Source: Enterovibrio norvegicus_B (GTDB taxonomy: Bacteria; Pseudomonadota; Gammaproteobacteria; Enterobacterales; Vibrionaceae). Taken from it: a stretch of 64,000 bases of DNA. The stretch covers positions 70,296 through 134,295 of the forward strand of contig NZ_MDAG01000046.1 of NCBI RefSeq assembly GCF_002876705.1, given 5' to 3'. The notes under the pieces were generated by a model that was not told the DNA's origin, searched no databases, and saw nothing but the letters and a program-made list of their open reading frames with translations. The position numbers and the translations under genes are program-made. Positions 1 to 8,407 of the stretch are shown here, piece by piece. Position 1 is the stretch's first letter; each line of letters starts with the position of its first letter.

Positions 1-287
1 GTAAACAACACCGTGTAAGTGAAGGTCAAACCCTTCGCTTGGAAAAGCTAGACATCGAGACTGGCTCAACTGTTGAATTTGACACTGTTCTGCTGGTAGC
101 TAATGGCGAAGAAATCGCTGTTGGTGCACCATTCGTAGCAGGCGGTAAAGTAACTGCTGAAGTAGTTACTCACGGTCGTGGCGACAAAGTTAAAATCGTT
201 AAGTTCCGTCGTCGTAAGCATTCTCGTAAGCAAATGGGCCACCGTCAGTGGTTCACTGAAGTCAAAATCACTGGCATCAGCGCTTAA
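1..287 (+). CDS. rplU: 50S ribosomal protein L21 (5'-truncated by window edge)
   Basis: L21 of the large ribosomal subunit, which binds 23S rRNA. The frame is open from base 3 (KQHRVSEGQTLRLEKL), so the gene begins upstream of the window and only about the first ten residues are missing. The C-terminal half shows the L21 signature around FRRRKHSRKQMGHRQ, followed by a short tail ending KITGISA. rpmA follows after 17 bases with the Shine-Dalgarno AGGAGAAGAG, the standard rplU-rpmA operon. The apparent TTG start at 39 is an artefact of the window edge. Identification is by family recognition and operon context. Confidence 0.97.
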   Translation, partial: KQHRVSEGQTLRLEKLDIETGSTVEFDTVLLVANGEEIAVGAPFVAGGKVTAEVVTHGRGDKVKIVKFRRRKHSRKQMGHRQWFTEVKITGISA

Positions 288-304
288 TTTAGGAGAAGAG
301 ATAA

Positions 305-562
305 ATGGCACATAAGAAAGCTGGCGGTTCTACTCGTAACGGCCGTGACTCAGAAAGTAAACGCCTTGGTGTTAAGCGCTTTGGTGGCGAATCTGTACTA
401 GCAGGTAACATCATCGTTCGTCAACGTGGTACTAAGTTCCACGCAGGCACTAACGTTGGTTGCGGTAAAGACCACACTCTTTTTGCTCTGTCTGATGGCA
501 AAGTAAAATTTGAAGTTAAAGGTCCTAAGAACCGTAAATTCGTTAGCATCGAAGCTGAATAA
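305..562 (+). CDS. rpmA: 50S ribosomal protein L27
   Basis: L27 is a large-subunit protein whose N-terminal tail reaches toward the peptidyl-transferase centre. The 85-residue protein starts MAHKKAGGSTRNGRDSES, the conserved L27 N-terminus, and contains the typical VRQRGTKFHAGTNVG segment. No N-terminal extension of the cleavable Firmicutes type is present. It is the second gene of rplU-rpmA and has a strong upstream Shine-Dalgarno. A terminator follows 22 bases after the stop, so the operon probably ends here and cgtA is separate. Confidence 0.98.
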   Translation: MAHKKAGGSTRNGRDSESKRLGVKRFGGESVLAGNIIVRQRGTKFHAGTNVGCGKDHTLFALSDGKVKFEVKGPKNRKFVSIEAE

Positions 563-583
563 TAGCACTCGATTCTAATTTAG

Positions 584-612
584 AAGCCCTGCCTTTAGGC
601 GGGGCTTTTTGT
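584..612 (+). terminator. Rho-independent terminator of rplU-rpmA
   Basis: The stem aagccctgcc / ggcggggctt (584-593 with 598-607, one G-U pair) has a four-base loop and is followed by a T run. It lies 22 bases after the rpmA stop. Confidence 0.85.
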
Positions 613-616
613 TGTG

Positions 617-687
617 TACCCAAGTGACTTTAACCTGCTGAATTTTCAGCTTAAAGTCACTTGGGTATATCGCCCTTAAAGGCGATA
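617..687. repeat. Palindromic intergenic element (two adjacent hairpins)
   Basis: A perfect 17-base inverted repeat (617-633, tacccaagtgactttaa, with 651-667) encloses an inner gctga/tcagc stem. It is followed at once by a second perfect hairpin, tatcgcc / ggcgata (668-687). The downstream sequence to about 735 also contains short inverted repeats. The layout resembles ERIC or small MITE-like elements between genes in Vibrionaceae, but membership in a named family is my inference. The remaining bases up to 944 hold a further tgatcct/aggatca hairpin (815-837) and presumably the cgtA promoter. Confidence 0.6.
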
Positions 688-944
688 GCGCAGCTGTTTT
701 CGTGAAAACGTGAACATGTTTACGTGAGGATTAACCGTCACGTATGCGTCAGTAATGCCACGACTGTTTAAGTCTGTGAACTATTCATGGCGTAAAAGAT
801 CGCTTAACGGTTTTTGATCCTAAGATCATAAGGATCATTAACCCAAAGTTGCTCTATCAGGGTTGCTGCTATATCGCCAACGTTAACCCTTGAGGCGTGT
901 TTTACCTGAGCATGTCTGGGTGACGTAGGGTATGGAGAATTAAG

Positions 945-2123
945 ATGAAATTTGTAGATGAAGCGGTGATCCGCGTAGAAGCGGGAGACGGTGGTAACGG
1001 TACCATCAGTTTCCGTCGCGAAAAGTACGTGCCAAAAGGCGGTCCTGACGGTGGTGATGGTGGTGACGGCGGCGATGTATATTTGCTGGCTGATGAAAAC
1101 CTGAACACCCTGATTGACTATCGCTTTGAGCGTTTTCATGCCGCGGTTCGTGGCGAAAACGGCCGAGGTGGTAACTGTACAGGTAAGCGTGGTGACGACT
1201 TGGTACTAAGCGTGCCTGTTGGAACACGTGCTGTAGACGAAGACACCGGTGAAGTGATTGCCGACCTGACTCAACATGGTATGAAGATCATGGTGGCAAA
1301 AGGCGGTTGGCATGGATTGGGTAACACCCGATTCAAATCTTCTGTAAACCGCGCGCCTCGTCAAAAGTCTATGGGTACAAAAGGCGAATTGCGCCACTTA
1401 CGCCTTGAACTTTTGCTTCTTGCGGACGTTGGTATGCTTGGTCTGCCTAATGCGGGTAAATCGACCTTCATTCGCGCGGTCTCTGCAGCAAAACCAAAAG
1501 TGGCGGATTACCCGTTCACAACATTGGTGCCAAGCCTAGGTGTGGTGCGTGTTGCAGACAACAAGAGCTTTGTTGTTGCTGACATTCCTGGCCTTATTGA
1601 AGGTGCGGCTGAAGGTGCGGGTCTCGGTATTCGATTCTTGAAACACCTTGAGCGTTGTCGTGTGCTGTTGCACATGATTGATCTGATGCCAGTTGACGAA
1701 TCAGATCCTGTCGACAATGCGTTTACTATTATTGAAGAACTTCAACGCTATAGCGAAAAGCTCGCTGATAAGCCTCGTTGGATTGTCTTTAATAAAATGG
1801 ACTTGATGTCTGAAGAAGACGCGCAAGCTCAGGTAGAACGTGTGCTGGAAGCATTAGGTTGGGATGAACCTTACTATATGATTTCAGCGATCAATCGTAA
1901 CAATACACAGCAACTTACCTTTGACTTGATGGAACTTATCGACTCAATGCCATCTCAGTTGGTTGAAGAAACCCAAGAGGAAGGTAAGGTTGAGTTCAAG
2001 TGGGACGATTACCACGAAGAGCAGCTTAAGAAGCAAAATGCTGAGTCTAGTGACGACGATGACGACGATTGGGATGATTGGAACGAAGATGACTACGATG
2101 TAGAAATCATCTACCGCCCATAA
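945..2123 (+). CDS. cgtA: Obg-family ribosome-assembly GTPase
   Basis: Obg/CgtA is a GTPase that binds the 50S subunit and links ribosome assembly to growth and stress state. This 392-residue protein has the glycine-rich Obg fold (about 1-158, with GGDGGDGGDGG-type stretches). The G domain follows, with G1 GLPNAGKST, G3 DIPG, G4 NKMD and G5 SAI. The tail is acidic, rich in Asp and Trp (DDDDDDWDDWNEDDYD), as in gammaproteobacterial Obg. The ATG at 945 has GGAGAATTAAG upstream. It follows rpmA as usual but sits behind a terminator and a long structured leader. Also called obgE. Confidence 0.97.
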   Translation: MKFVDEAVIRVEAGDGGNGTISFRREKYVPKGGPDGGDGGDGGDVYLLADENLNTLIDYRFERFHAAVRGENGRGGNCTGKRGDDLVLSVPVGTRAVDEDTGEVIADLTQHGMKIMVAKGGWHGLGNTRFKSSVNRAPRQKSMGTKGELRHLRLELLLLADVGMLGLPNAGKSTFIRAVSAAKPKVADYPFTTLVPSLGVVRVADNKSFVVADIPGLIEGAAEGAGLGIRFLKHLERCRVLLHMIDLMPVDESDPVDNAFTIIEELQRYSEKLADKPRWIVFNKMDLMSEEDAQAQVERVLEALGWDEPYYMISAINRNNTQQLTFDLMELIDSMPSQLVEETQEEGKVEFKWDDYHEEQLKKQNAESSDDDDDDWDDWNEDDYDVEIIYRP

Positions 2124-2137
2124 TCATACCCCAATAA

Positions 2138-2165
2138 GAAACCGCCCTAAGAGGCGGTTTTTTTT
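2138..2165 (+). terminator. Rho-independent terminator of cgtA
   Basis: The perfect stem aaccgcc/ggcggtt (2140-2146 with 2153-2159) is followed by eight or more T residues. Confidence 0.92.
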
Positions 2166-2248
2166 CGCCCAAATCAAAGTAAACCGAACAGAATTCACGT
2201 AAAACCGAAGTTCATCACATTGTGGTTAATATCTACGAGGGAGTGACC

Positions 2249-3037
2249 ATGGCGCAAGGAACAAGTGGAATGGATGAAGAGGCGCAGCGGAACGTTTCCC
2301 GCTTGGTGAGCCAAGCTGGCCAAATGTTGCTTCAACACGGTGCGGAAAGCCGTTTGGTGAGCGACATTTGTTGTCGCTTGGGTGAGGCGCTGGGATTGGA
2401 CAGTGTTGAAATATCGTTGTCGGCCAGTTCGATGGTGATCACCACGATACACGATGATCACTGTATTACGACGGCACGCCGTTGCCCTGATCGTGGGATC
2501 AACATGCGGGTGATCACGGAGATCCAGCGTATTTTGATCATGACGGAAAAACACCTACTTGATAAAGATGGTGTAAAGACGCGCTTAAATCGTATTTCCC
2601 CTCAGCGTTATAACCGCTGGCTTGTGGCCGTTGTCATCGGCTTTTCATGTGCGAGTTTCAGCCGCTTATCTGGTGGTGATTGGTCGGTGTTTTCCCTAAC
2701 ATTTGTTGCTTCGTTCATCGGCATGGTTGTGCGTCAGGAAATTGGTCATCGTCAATTCAACCCTTTGCTAAATTTTGGTGTCACGGCCTTTGTGACAACG
2801 CTCATATCGAGCATTGGCGCCATGATGAGCATCGGCAATCAGCCTTACCTTGCCATGGCATCGTCAGTACTGATGTTGGTACCCGGCTTCCCACTGATTA
2901 ACGCGGTGTCTGACATGGTAAAAGGGTACGTCAATATGGGCATTGCCCGTTGGGTGATGGCGAGCTTGTTAACCCTCGCCACAAGCCTTGGCATTGTCGG
3001 TGCGATGAATGTGACAGGCATTTGGGGATGGCTATGA
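2249..3037 (+). CDS. yjjP: ThrE-like exporter large subunit, YjjP family
   Basis: YjjP-type proteins (ThrE N-terminal half, DUF1212) pair with YjjB in an inner-membrane exporter, and the E. coli pair has been linked to succinate export. The start at ATG 2249 is chosen because GAGGGAG lies just upstream; this gives 262 residues (MAQGTSG...), near the family length. The N-terminal cytoplasmic part contains HGAESRLVSD, and the C-terminal half has several hydrophobic segments from about residue 125 on. The gene overlaps yjjB by four bases (ATGA), so the two are translationally coupled. The substrate here is not shown by the sequence. Confidence 0.88.
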   Translation: MAQGTSGMDEEAQRNVSRLVSQAGQMLLQHGAESRLVSDICCRLGEALGLDSVEISLSASSMVITTIHDDHCITTARRCPDRGINMRVITEIQRILIMTEKHLLDKDGVKTRLNRISPQRYNRWLVAVVIGFSCASFSRLSGGDWSVFSLTFVASFIGMVVRQEIGHRQFNPLLNFGVTAFVTTLISSIGAMMSIGNQPYLAMASSVLMLVPGFPLINAVSDMVKGYVNMGIARWVMASLLTLATSLGIVGAMNVTGIWGWL

Positions 3038-3498
3038 CACTGCTACTTGGTCTCCTTCATGACATGTTGTTTGCAGCGGTTCCCGCTGTTGGATTTGCCT
3101 TGGTGTTTAATGTGCCTGTGAAGGCCCTGAAATATTGCGCGATTGGTGGTGCGCTTGGGCACGGTAGTCGATATCTTTTGATGCACTACGGTGTGCCGAT
3201 TGAATGGGCGACATTATGTGCAGCAACCCTAGTGGGTATGGTGGGGGTGTATTGGTCTCAACGTTTTATGGCGCACCCTAAAGTGTTTACGGTTGCTGCC
3301 ATTATCCCGATGGTTCCGGGGGTGTTTGCGTTCAAAGCCATGATTGCATTAGTGGAAATTAATAGCTTGGGATTCAGTGATGCACTCTGGGCGAGCATGA
3401 TGAATAATGGCATTAAGGCACTGTTTATTATCGCGGCGTTAGCGATCGGTCTAGCAATGCCAGGACTCTTGTTTTACCGCAGAAAATCCGTGGTGTAG
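3034..3498 (+). CDS. yjjB: ThrE-like exporter small subunit, YjjB family
   Basis: A 154-residue hydrophobic protein of the YjjB/ThrE C-terminal type (DUF3815), the partner of the upstream YjjP. Conserved family stretches include AVPAVGFALVFNVP, GHGSRYLLM, HPKVFTVAAIIPMVPG and the basic end FYRRKSVV. The start at 3034 overlaps the yjjP stop (ATGA); an in-frame ATG at 3028 would add two residues. Together the two genes correspond to one single-chain ThrE threonine/serine exporter of actinobacteria. Confidence 0.87.
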   Translation: MTLLLGLLHDMLFAAVPAVGFALVFNVPVKALKYCAIGGALGHGSRYLLMHYGVPIEWATLCAATLVGMVGVYWSQRFMAHPKVFTVAAIIPMVPGVFAFKAMIALVEINSLGFSDALWASMMNNGIKALFIIAALAIGLAMPGLLFYRRKSVV

Positions 3499-3553
3499 CA
3501 TAGTGATCTCTGAATAAAATACGACGCTCAATGACAAAGGAAATCCGTTCACG

Positions 3554-4033
3554 ATGAAAATCAGCATGATCGCAGCGATGGCAAAAAATAGAATCATTGG
3601 TAAAGACAACACGATGCCATGGCACCTGCCTGCCGACTTTGGGTGGTTCAAACGCAACACCTTGGGAAAGCCTGTGATCATGGGGCGAAAAACGTATGAA
3701 TCTATCGGTAGACCGCTACCAGGACGTCGGAATATCATCATTAGCCGTAACAGTGAATGGATGGCGGAAGGCGTTGAAAGCGTGACCAGCATCGAGCAAG
3801 CACTGACCTTGGTTAAAGGTGTGGAAGAGGCTGTGATCATCGGGGGTGGGACGATTTATGATGCGTCACTTCCTAAGGCTGATCGCCTGTATTTGACGTT
3901 TATCGATGCGGATATTGAGGGCGATACCTGTTTTCCTGCTTGGGGAGAGGAATGGAAAGTCAGTCACTCTGAGCATTACGCTGCGGATGAGAAGAACAAG
4001 TACAACATGGAATTTGTTGTACTCGATAGATAA
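3554..4033 (+). CDS. folA: Dihydrofolate reductase
   Basis: Reduces dihydrofolate to tetrahydrofolate with NADPH, supplying thymidylate, purine and methionine synthesis; the target of trimethoprim. At 159 residues it has normal chromosomal FolA length. The N-terminal IAAMAKNRIIGKDNTMPWHLP carries the Met20 loop and substrate-pocket residues. GRKTYESIGRPLPGR binds the cofactor, and GGGTIYDASLP with LTFIDADIEGDTCFP marks the C-terminal half. It is transcribed toward apaH, with only 20 bases between the stops. The chromosomal setting argues against an acquired resistance gene. Confidence 0.97.
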   Translation: MKISMIAAMAKNRIIGKDNTMPWHLPADFGWFKRNTLGKPVIMGRKTYESIGRPLPGRRNIIISRNSEWMAEGVESVTSIEQALTLVKGVEEAVIIGGGTIYDASLPKADRLYLTFIDADIEGDTCFPAWGEEWKVSHSEHYAADEKNKYNMEFVVLDR

Positions 4034-4053
4034 GTCGATCTTTGGTTTAGATT

Positions 4054-4890
4054 TTAGTGAGCATGTATTGGGCAAGGAAGAGTAAATCTTTGCCCATCTT
4101 CCCAACGCACCATCGTCAGCGAACCGCCCCAGACACACCCCGTATCTAGCCCTAAGACATTCTCTTGAAACACACCATTCAATGCTGCCCAATGACCAAA
4201 CACCATCGTCTCTTTCATGGGTTTATTGCGTTCAACATCAAACCAAGGCATGAGTGAGTTGTCTTGTATCTTGTCGGGTGGGAGTTTACACGCCATGTCC
4301 AAGCCGCCTTCTGGGGTGAGAAAGCGCATGCGGGTAAATGCATTAATGGTGTAGCGAAGTCGTTCGATACCTTCTAAGGATTTAGACCATACAGAGGGCT
4401 CATTCGCATACATGTTTTGTAAAAGCCATAGATAGCGATCGCTGCGTAAAACGGCCTCCACGTCTTGGGCGTGCTTTTTTGCTTTGGCGAGATCCCAAAC
4501 GGGCGGCACGCCAGCGTGTGTCATGACAAAGCCTGGTGCAGTGCCATTATCTAACGCTTTGTGGATTAGCAGAGGTTGCTGACGCAGCCATGTAAGCAGT
4601 ATGTTGCTATCAGGCGCTTCGAGTATGGGCAGTGTTTTGTCTTTTGCTTTGACCTTCATGATCCCTTCTGAAACAGCAAGAAGGTGTAGATCATGATTTC
4701 CTAAAACGGCGTGTCCGTGTTCGCCAAGGCCGTGAACAAAACGAAGTACTGCAAGTGAATCAGGGCCTCGCGCGACAAGATCGCCGGCGATGTAAAGATG
4801 ATCGATGTTAGGATCAAATTTGGCGATATCAAGTAGGTTGCGAAAATCGGAATAGCAACCTTGAATATCGCCAACAAGATAGGTAGCCAA
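4054..4890 (-). CDS. apaH: Symmetrical bis(5'-nucleosyl)-tetraphosphatase
   Basis: Hydrolyses Ap4A to two ADP, and is also linked to removal of Np4 caps from RNA. The 278-residue protein has the metallophosphatase blocks GDIQGCYSDF near the N-terminus, AGDLVARGPDSLAVLRF and GNHDLHLLAV, whose Asp, His and Asn residues hold the dinuclear metal centre. It lies eight bases after apaG in the conserved lptD-surA-pdxA-rsmA-apaG-apaH run and is the last gene of that run. It converges with folA. Confidence 0.97.
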   Translation of the reverse strand: MATYLVGDIQGCYSDFRNLLDIAKFDPNIDHLYIAGDLVARGPDSLAVLRFVHGLGEHGHAVLGNHDLHLLAVSEGIMKVKAKDKTLPILEAPDSNILLTWLRQQPLLIHKALDNGTAPGFVMTHAGVPPVWDLAKAKKHAQDVEAVLRSDRYLWLLQNMYANEPSVWSKSLEGIERLRYTINAFTRMRFLTPEGGLDMACKLPPDKIQDNSLMPWFDVERNKPMKETMVFGHWAALNGVFQENVLGLDTGCVWGGSLTMVRWEDGQRFTLPCPIHAH

Positions 4891-4898
4891 GAAAACTC

Positions 4899-5276
4899 CT
4901 AGTGAAGGATATTTGGCAGGGCTAGACGGAAAGGTGCGATGTCGATGGTGAACGGTGTCTCATCATCGTCAAACTGCATGGAGTAATGACCTTGCATTAC
5001 ACCAACAGGAGTTTCAATGACAGTGCCGCTGGTATAAGTGTATTGATCACCCGCGACAATCACAGGTTGCTCGCCAACAACACCTTCCCCTTCAATCACC
5101 AATTTCTTCTCATTCGCGTCTGTGACTAACCATTTACGACGTAAAAGCTGCGCATCACGGCCACCATTGTTTTCAATCGTGACCGTGTATGAGAACACAT
5201 AACGTTTATTATCCGGTTCAGATTGCTCTTCAACATAGTGCGTGAGCACGCGAACCGTGAAATTGTTATTTACCAT
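4899..5276 (-). CDS. apaG: ApaG domain protein
   Basis: A 125-residue single-domain protein (ApaG/DUF525, fibronectin-III-like beta sandwich). The fold is also found in F-box and polymerase-delta-interacting proteins. Family stretches are YVFSYTVTIENNG, LLRRKWLVTD, GEGVVGEQPVI and GVMQGHYSM. The biochemical role is not firmly established; association with cobalt/magnesium sensitivity comes from studies of the same operon in enterobacteria. It sits between rsmA (21 bases upstream) and apaH (eight bases downstream), so it is surely cotranscribed. Confidence 0.95.
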   Translation of the reverse strand: MVNNNFTVRVLTHYVEEQSEPDNKRYVFSYTVTIENNGGRDAQLLRRKWLVTDANEKKLVIEGEGVVGEQPVIVAGDQYTYTSGTVIETPVGVMQGHYSMQFDDDETPFTIDIAPFRLALPNILH

Positions 5277-5297
5277 CCCTGTAATGTGTCCTTTTTA

Positions 5298-6107
5298 TTA
5301 TTGTTGGTGGTTTGCGTCCAACCAGTTCGCCATGGCAACAAACTGAGCCAGAGTGAGGTTCTCTGGGCGCGTTGTTGGGTCAATGCCTAATGCCACGAGC
5401 GTATCGACGTCCATCAAAGCCTTAAAGCAGTTACGAACTGTTTTACGGCGTTGGTTGAAGCCTTCACGACATACTCGTTCTAACCATTTTAAATTGGTTG
5501 CTGGATGCGGAAGTTCTTTATGCGGCATCAGTCGAACGACGGCTGAATCCACTTTAGGGGCAGGTGTAAATGCCTCTGGTGGAACTTCTAACACCGGAAC
5601 AACTTTGCAGTAGTATTGTGCCATCACGGTCAAACGACCATATGCTTTACTACCTGGACCCGCCGCCAGACGGTTAACCACTTCTTTTTGCAGCATAAAG
5701 TGCATGTCTTTCACAGCGCCTGCGAAAGTGAAAAGGTGGAACATCAATGGCGTTGATACGTTGTACGGCAGGTTGCCGAAAATACGCAGTGGGTTTTCTG
5801 GTGAAGACAGCGCTGTGAAGTCGAACTTCATGGCATCACCCTCATAAATCGTCAATTTCTTTGACAACACAGGGTGGTGGCGCAGACGTTCGGCCAGATC
5901 GCGATCAAGCTCAACCACGCTGAGTTTGTCGACTTCTTTCGCAACAGGCTCAGTCAGTGCACCGAGGCCGGGACCGATTTCTACCAAGTTTTCACCTGGC
6001 TGAGGGTTGATGGCTGATACGATGCCGTCAATGATGTACGGGTCGTTTAGGAAGTTCTGGCCGAAGCGCTTACGGGCGCGGTGACCTAAGTGGACGTTAT
6101 CGCTCAT
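5298..6107 (-). CDS. rsmA: 16S rRNA dimethyladenosine transferase
   Basis: RsmA (KsgA) dimethylates A1518 and A1519 in helix 45 of 16S rRNA, a late check on 30S maturation; its loss gives kasugamycin resistance. The 269-residue protein starts MSDNVHLGHRARKRFGQNFL. It has the SAM motif VEIGPGLGALTEPV and the catalytic motif NLPYNVSTPL. The C-terminal helical part holds FNQRRKTVRN. Its ATG overlaps the pdxA stop by four bases (ATGA), so translation is coupled to pdxA. Confidence 0.97.
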   Translation of the reverse strand: MSDNVHLGHRARKRFGQNFLNDPYIIDGIVSAINPQPGENLVEIGPGLGALTEPVAKEVDKLSVVELDRDLAERLRHHPVLSKKLTIYEGDAMKFDFTALSSPENPLRIFGNLPYNVSTPLMFHLFTFAGAVKDMHFMLQKEVVNRLAAGPGSKAYGRLTVMAQYYCKVVPVLEVPPEAFTPAPKVDSAVVRLMPHKELPHPATNLKWLERVCREGFNQRRKTVRNCFKALMDVDTLVALGIDPTTRPENLTLAQFVAMANWLDANHQQ

Positions 6108-7099
6108 GCTTTCTTATCTACTAATTCAAGGGCGTGGGAGAGCGCTGTCCGCAGGCTTCCAGTATCCGCCGTTCCGGTACCCGCTAAATCCAATGCGGTA
6201 CCATGATCTACAGAAGTTCGGATAAAAGGCAGTCCAAGTGTAATGTTGACTGACTTACCAAATCCTTTAAATTTTAACACAGGCAGGCCCTGATCGTGAT
6301 ACATCGCTAACACGGCATCCGCTTCTTTCAGGTACTTGTCTTGGAAAAGGGTATCCGCGGGCAATGGACCTACCAGGTTCATCCCTTGTTCTCGTAACTT
6401 TTCGAGAGCAGGTTCAATCACTTCGATCTCTTCTCTGCCCAAACAACCGTCTTCACCAGCGTGTGGATTTAAACCACACACATAGATTTTCGGCTCTTCA
6501 ATACCGAACTTAGATTTCAAATCATCATGCAATATGTGGATGACTTGAAAAAGGCGCTCTTCGGTAATGGCTTTTGACACATATGCAAGAGGGATATGCG
6601 TTGTTACCAGCGCAACACGCAATCCTTCTGTGGCAAGCATCATCACTACTTGCGGCACATTGGCTTGGTGTTGGAAAAATTCCGTGTGCCCGCTGAACGA
6701 AACCCCAGAGCGATTAATCACGCCCTTGTGGACAGGGCCAGTCACCACGGCAGCAAACTCGCCTTGCATATTGCCTTCAGCCGCACGGCTTAATGTGTTT
6801 AGCACATACTTTCCGTTCGCTTCATTGAGCTGGCCTGCAATAACCTCTGCATCCAATGGCTCATCGCACACAACGAGCGTGCCCGGCGTGTGTGCTTTCG
6901 GTGCAGCATCTGGGTTGTAGTCCACCAAAGTGACGTCGAGACCCAATAGCTTGGCACGCTGAGCAAGCATGTCTTTGTTTCCGCAAATGACTAACTCATG
7001 CGCCCATTCGTCATGTGCAAGTGCCAACACCAAATCTGGACCAATGCCTGCAGGTTCTCCCGGCGTGATGGCAATACGTTGTGGATTAGCTGTCGTCAT
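6104..7099 (-). CDS. pdxA: 4-hydroxythreonine-4-phosphate dehydrogenase
   Basis: Oxidises 4-phosphohydroxy-L-threonine in the DXP-dependent pathway to pyridoxal phosphate. Motifs are ITPGEPAGIGPDL at the N-terminus, TGPVHKGVIN, SGHTEFF, THIPLAYVS and MYHDQGLPVLK; the last three hold the metal-binding histidines. The start at ATG 7099 is chosen (MTTANPQRIA, 331 residues, close to the E. coli length), although the frame stays open 23 codons further upstream inside surA. With this start it overlaps surA by 14 bases and rsmA by four, giving continuous coupling. Confidence 0.96.
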   Translation of the reverse strand: MTTANPQRIAITPGEPAGIGPDLVLALAHDEWAHELVICGNKDMLAQRAKLLGLDVTLVDYNPDAAPKAHTPGTLVVCDEPLDAEVIAGQLNEANGKYVLNTLSRAAEGNMQGEFAAVVTGPVHKGVINRSGVSFSGHTEFFQHQANVPQVVMMLATEGLRVALVTTHIPLAYVSKAITEERLFQVIHILHDDLKSKFGIEEPKIYVCGLNPHAGEDGCLGREEIEVIEPALEKLREQGMNLVGPLPADTLFQDKYLKEADAVLAMYHDQGLPVLKFKGFGKSVNITLGLPFIRTSVDHGTALDLAGTGTADTGSLRTALSHALELVDKKA

Positions 7100-8384
7100 T
7101 TTCATCACCCACCTGTTCAACATAAGCACCGGCGCGAAGCTCTTGGAGCCATGCTTGTGCTTCTTCATTGAACTTACGATTTAGGAGCATACGGTATGCG
7201 CGGTTTTGCATTGCAGCATCTGTTCGATCGGCTTGGCGACGGTCAAGAACTTCAACAATGTGCCAACCATGAACGGTTTTAAACGGTTCGCTGATGACGC
7301 CTTCAGAGAGCGTATCAACGGTATCTTTAAACTCAGGGACATAAATCTCAGTGGTTTGCCAACCTAAGTCGCCACCTTTTACCGCTGAGCCTGAATCTGC
7401 GCTGTATTGCTCTGCAAGTTCTTCGAACGTTTTGTCACCGTCATTGATCTGCTGGGTGAGCAATTTCAATTGGCGCTGCGCACCTTCATCACTCAATACA
7501 ATCGATGGTTTAATCAGAATATGACGCGCTTTTACTTCAGTAACAGCCACCGATTCTAGGCCTTTTACATCCGTAATTTTGAGGACGTGGTAACCCGCAC
7601 CGCTTCGGAAAGGACCGATGATGGCCCCTTTGCCATTGTTACCGATGTGGTCAGCAAAAATGGTGGGCATTTCTTCCAAGCGCATCCATCCCCAATCACC
7701 ACCGTCTAGGGCTTTAGGGCCTTTTGAGTTGGCGAGGGCAAGGGCGGCAAAGTCACGGCCTGTTTTTAGCTCTGTCACGATCTCATCAGCGTTGTCAGAG
7801 ACGCTATCGCGTTCTGCTTTATCTGCGTCCTCATCGAGACGAAGTTGGATATGGCTGAGGCGGTACTCGACTTTCTCAAGGTTCTTGGCGTTGAGTTGCG
7901 TCGCCAACGATTCCACTTCTTGCGGCAAGATGCTGATGCGACGACGAACCTGTGCATTTCGCGCTTCGCTGATGGTCATCTCACGACGAATTTGGTCGCG
8001 ATACTGCGCCCAAGAAATGCCGTTGGCTTTTAGTTCGCTACGAAGCTGTTTTACCGAGGTGTTTTTGTCTTTTGCGATGCCATCAATGGCTTGCTCTAAA
8101 CGAGAATCGTCAATGCGAATACCAAGGCGTTTTGCTTCTTGAAGCTGGAGTTCTTCCAAAATCAGTTGGTCAAGGATCTGCTGTTCGAGCACATCTTCTG
8201 GCGGTAAATTTTCTGCTTTCGCGTTTAGGGATACTGTTTTCTTTAGCGTATCAATGTCGCTAGAAAGAATAACCCCTTCGTTGACCACGGTAATGACGCG
8301 ATCAAGTTCCGCCGGAGCAGCCGACACAGATAACGAACTGGCAGAGATAGCAACGGCCAGTAAAGCTTTCGTCCATTTTTTCAT
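7086..8384 (-). CDS. surA: Periplasmic peptidyl-prolyl isomerase/chaperone SurA
   Basis: Main periplasmic chaperone for outer-membrane beta-barrels. The chosen start at 8384 gives MKKWTKALLAVAISASSLS, a signal peptide ending near VSA, and 432 residues. A start at 8408 would add eight residues and overlap the lptD stop by one base. After the N-terminal helical chaperone domain come two parvulin (PpiC) domains, at about 175-275 and 285-385 (the second begins VKARHILIKPSIV; each has a DGGDWGWM / GGDLGWQ segment). It lies directly downstream of lptD, itself a SurA client. Confidence 0.96.
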   Translation of the reverse strand: MKKWTKALLAVAISASSLSVSAAPAELDRVITVVNEGVILSSDIDTLKKTVSLNAKAENLPPEDVLEQQILDQLILEELQLQEAKRLGIRIDDSRLEQAIDGIAKDKNTSVKQLRSELKANGISWAQYRDQIRREMTISEARNAQVRRRISILPQEVESLATQLNAKNLEKVEYRLSHIQLRLDEDADKAERDSVSDNADEIVTELKTGRDFAALALANSKGPKALDGGDWGWMRLEEMPTIFADHIGNNGKGAIIGPFRSGAGYHVLKITDVKGLESVAVTEVKARHILIKPSIVLSDEGAQRQLKLLTQQINDGDKTFEELAEQYSADSGSAVKGGDLGWQTTEIYVPEFKDTVDTLSEGVISEPFKTVHGWHIVEVLDRRQADRTDAAMQNRAYRMLLNRKFNEEAQAWLQELRAGAYVEQVGDENDDS

Positions 8385-8407
8385 TTGCTTTTCCAAAGAT
8401 GTCGTCA

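Noticed and set aside
66..311. 81-codon open frame antisense to rplU
   Set aside because: It lies wholly over a ribosomal protein gene and has no ribosome site.
3554..4033. Acquired trimethoprim-resistance dfr
   Set aside because: The gene has chromosomal FolA features and sits next to apaH in the usual context; no cassette or transposon flanks.
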